Assembly (NCBI GenBank): GCA_012027055.1
Contig: VEPF01000028.1
Span: forward strand, 11,194 to 19,729
From: Gemmatimonadota bacterium
Lineage (GTDB): Bacteria; Gemmatimonadota; Gemmatimonadetes; Longimicrobiales; RSA9
DNA: 8,536 bases
Direction of reading: 5' to 3'
Positions 7,110 to 8,536 of the stretch are shown here, in pieces. Both the position numbers and the translations under genes were made by a program. How positions within the stretch are numbered: the stretch's first letter is position 1; each line of letters opens with the position of its first letter. The notes under the pieces were generated by a model. The model ran no database searches and had not been told where the DNA came from. It saw only the letters and a list, made by a program, of their open reading frames with translations.

Positions 7110-7918
7110 GCACCGATGCCATCGCCATGGGCCTGAACCTGCCGATCCGCACCGTGTGCTTCTCCACGCTGGAGAAGTGGGATGGCCGGGAGGACGTGCA
7201 GCTCGAGCCCTGGCAGATCCTGCAGATCGGCGGCCGCGCAGGCCGCTTCGGCTGGCACGAGCAGGGCTTCGTCGGCGCGCTCACGCGGCGGGACGCGGAG
7301 CGGGTGGCGCAGGTGTTCGCGCCGGAATTCCAGCCGCCGGCGCGCGCGCTGGGTACCACCGTGCGCCCGGGCGCGGAGCACGTCGCCGTGCTCGCGGAGG
7401 CACTGCACACGGACCGGTTGGCGCAGGTGCTGGCCGCGTTCCGGCGGGGCATGAGCTTCGACTCCGAGCTGCTCGCGCCCGGCGTGCCGGAGGACATGAT
7501 CGCGCTGGCGGAATTGGCCGACCGGTTCCCGGCGGTCCCGCTCGGCGACCGCCTCACACTGGCCACCGCGCCCGTGGACATGCGCCAGGAGTGGCTGGTG
7601 CGCGAGTATGGCGACTGGATCGCCCAGCATGCGGCCGGCCGCCCGGTGCGACTGGCGCCGCTGTCGGCTCGCTTCGCCGGGGAACGCGCCGCCGACGACG
7701 ACGAGCTGCAGGCGGCCGAGGGCGAAGCCCGGCGCCTGACGCTCTATGCCTGGCTCGGCTTCCGCTTCGCCGCGACCTTCCCGGACCTGCACGAGGCGGG
7801 CACGCAGCGCGTGGCCCTGGACCGGTTCATCGAGCGCACGCTCGCGCAGCGCGGACATCGCCGCCGCCCCCCGCCCGCGGCACGCGCGCCCCGCGCCCGG
7901 CGTCCACGCCCGCGCTGA
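7076..7918 (+). CDS. SUV3-family ATP-dependent RNA helicase, C-terminal part (other frame)
   Basis: About 280 residues continuing the helicase of the preceding gene in a different frame; together they make roughly 741 residues, normal for SUV3. Contents in order: motif V VSTDAIAMGLNLPI, the FSTLEKWDG and LEPWQILQ segment, motif VI QIGGRAGRFG, then the SUV3 C-terminal region with VRPGAEH, a helical bundle, LTLATAPVDM and LYAWLGFRFAATFPDLHE. The last resembles the LYLWLSYRF..MFPD signature of the eukaryotic protein. The final ~20 residues are almost only R, P and A, a basic tail that might contact RNA. There is no convincing own start. GTG at 7106 overlaps the TGA of the upstream frame as GTGA, and ATG at 7127 lies inside motif V. 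I therefore treat it as the second half of one broken gene rather than a separate gene. Preservation over 280 residues implies the break is recent or a sequence error. Confidence 0.85.
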   Translation, partial: DFREGRAQVLVSTDAIAMGLNLPIRTVCFSTLEKWDGREDVQLEPWQILQIGGRAGRFGWHEQGFVGALTRRDAERVAQVFAPEFQPPARALGTTVRPGAEHVAVLAEALHTDRLAQVLAAFRRGMSFDSELLAPGVPEDMIALAELADRFPAVPLGDRLTLATAPVDMRQEWLVREYGDWIAQHAAGRPVRLAPLSARFAGERAADDDELQAAEGEARRLTLYAWLGFRFAATFPDLHEAGTQRVALDRFIERTLAQRGHRRRPPPAARAPRARRPRPR

Positions 7919-7927
7919 TGTCCCGGT

Positions 7928-7955
7928 TTGCGTTCCTCCGGCCGGCGCGTATAAT
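7928..7955 (+). promoter_or_regulatory. Sigma70-type promoter for the small duplicated protein gene
   Basis: A perfect -10 hexamer TATAAT lies at 7950-7955, in the GC-rich gap 7919-8030 between the helicase stop and the next start. Upstream, TTGCGT (7928-7933, 16-base spacer) or TTTGCG (7927-7932, 17-base spacer) gives a weak -35. Transcription would begin near 7962, leaving a leader of about 70 bases before the ATG at 8031. The consensus quality against such a GC-rich background makes chance unlikely, but the -35 is only a half match. Confidence 0.6.
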
Positions 7956-8030
7956 CGCAACAGCCGGTACGGCCTCGTTCGGGGCCCTGCCGGAGCGGAG
8001 CAGATCGAGGCGAGGAACAGGAGAGCCGGC

Positions 8031-8435
8031 ATGGCCCAGACGGTGGTAGCGCGATACCAGGACGGCCGCGTGCTGAAGGGCGCGAGCCTGGACATCGATC
8101 CGGCCAAGTCCACCTTCCATCTCCGTCCCGAGCAGGGCCCGACAGTGGAGGTGAAGCTGGCCGACCTGAAGGCGCTCTTCTTCGTGCGCTCGCTGGCCGG
8201 CAGCCCGGCCTACGACGATGTCCCCACGCTGGCCGCGGACGATCCCCGGGCGCGCGGCTCCGTCCCGATCCGCCTCAAGTTCAAAGACGGCGAGGTCATG
8301 ATGGGACTGACGTTCCATTTCCCGCCCAACCGGCCCTACTTCTACGTGACACCCGTGGATCCGAAGAGCAACAACATCCGGGTGCTGGTAAACCGTGCCG
8401 CGCTGGCCGAGTTCAGCCAGTTCACCCCGGCCTGA
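8031..8435 (+). CDS. Small conserved-looking protein made of two tandem beta-rich repeats, function unknown
   Basis: 134 residues, no signal peptide or membrane segment, so probably cytoplasmic. AGGAG at 8019-8023 with a 7-base spacer fixes the ATG. The chain is an internal duplication. Repeat 1 (about 5-52) has D11-G12, V14, G17, P24, F29 and P33; repeat 2 (about 79-131) has D86-G87, V89, G92, P99, F104 and P108, every one exactly 75 residues later. Repeat 1 ends in VEVKLADLKALFFV and repeat 2 in NNIRVLVNRAALAEF. Alternating hydrophobic strands and the turn DGxVxxG suggest small beta-barrel folds (SH3- or Sm-like; inference). The DGRVLKG...DLKALFFV pattern recalls small uncharacterised proteins I associate with Acidobacteriota and Gemmatimonadota, sometimes near PilZ-type signalling proteins, but I cannot verify that here. 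It has its own promoter, so it need not share a pathway with the helicase. Convergent with the partial gene to its right, 11 bases between stop codons. Confidence 0.85.
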   Translation: MAQTVVARYQDGRVLKGASLDIDPAKSTFHLRPEQGPTVEVKLADLKALFFVRSLAGSPAYDDVPTLAADDPRARGSVPIRLKFKDGEVMMGLTFHFPPNRPYFYVTPVDPKSNNIRVLVNRAALAEFSQFTPA

Positions 8436-8446
8436 TCCGCCCCCGA

Positions 8447-8536
8447 TCACCCACCTGCCGCGGAGTCGACATGGCGGAGGAAACGACCGGCCTCCTGCTC
8501 GGTGAAGAGCTTGATGCCGCAGGCGCGCGCAATGGC
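8447..8536 (-). CDS. C-terminal end of an unidentified protein (runs off the window)
   Basis: On the minus strand the frame is open from the window edge to TGA at 8449-8447 and gives 29 residues containing ARACGIKLFTEQEAGRFL and ending in SAAGG. Third codon positions are G or C in about 23 of 29 codons, as in the neighbouring genes, and the stop falls neatly beside the stop of the convergent small-protein gene. I do not recognise the family from this tail. The competing reading is a plus-strand gene starting at ATG 8471 with GGAG five bases upstream (MAEETTGLLLGEELDAAG...), but its third-position G+C is lower (about 15 of 22). I favour the minus strand. Confidence 0.5.
   Translation of the reverse strand, partial: AIARACGIKLFTEQEAGRFLRHVDSAAGG

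Noticed and set aside
7050..7110. Programmed -1 ribosomal frameshifting in the helicase
   Set aside because: The needed shift is -1, but there is no X XXY YYZ heptamer near the switch point and the codons there are GC-rich. A simple indel explains it better.
8471..8536. A plus-strand gene starting at ATG 8471 with GGAG upstream
   Set aside because: It is possible, but the minus-strand frame over the same bases has better codon bias and a stop placed next to the convergent neighbour. Only 22 codons are visible, so it is kept only as an alternative.
1..8536. CRISPR array, insertion sequence, tRNA/rRNA gene, toxin-antitoxin or phage-defence module
   Set aside because: No regularly spaced direct repeats, transposase motifs, terminal inverted repeats, or structured RNA signatures were seen. 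The genes present are ordinary cellular families.

Overview
This is a high-GC (roughly 70%) bacterial window with strong G/C preference at third codon positions. Because of that base composition, most long open frames antisense to the real genes are artefacts. The gene content is a secreted M3 peptidase, a secreted sialate O-acetylesterase-like protein, a divergent YchF-like P-loop protein, an SUV3-type RNA helicase and a small duplicated-domain protein. This fits a soil or environmental phylum such as Gemmatimonadota, with Acidobacteriota or Myxococcota as alternatives. That assignment is an inference from composition and gene families; there is no rRNA or other marker to fix it.

Layout, left to right. 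Bases 1-151 are non-coding and hold a strong two-part hairpin (16-52). Two minus-strand genes follow, transcribed right to left as an apparent operon: an M3 oligopeptidase (4326 to 2173) and, 23 bases downstream, a sialate O-acetylesterase-like SGNH hydrolase (2149 to 152). Both carry clear signal peptides, so together they look like an extracytoplasmic peptide and glycan scavenging pair. A 182-base GC-rich gap separates them from a third minus-strand gene, a YchF/DUF933-like P-loop NTPase (5549 to 4509).

A divergent intergenic region (5550-5693) separates that NTPase from a plus-strand gene for an SUV3-family helicase. The helicase frame is broken near 7074-7079. The N-terminal half (5694-7109) holds motifs I to IV, and the C-terminal half (about 7076-7918) holds motifs V and VI and the SUV3 C-terminal region in another frame. 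Both halves are well conserved, so this is either a very recent mutation or a sequence error. After a promoter with a perfect TATAAT box comes a 134-residue protein (8031-8435) that is an internal duplication with an exact 75-residue period. The last 90 bases encode, on the minus strand, the C-terminal end of an unidentified protein that converges on it.

I did not find CRISPR arrays, insertion sequences, tRNA or rRNA genes, or a defence or biosynthetic cluster. The most notable points are the bacterial SUV3 helicase and its lesion, the variant YchF-like protein divergent to it, and the tandem-duplicated small protein.
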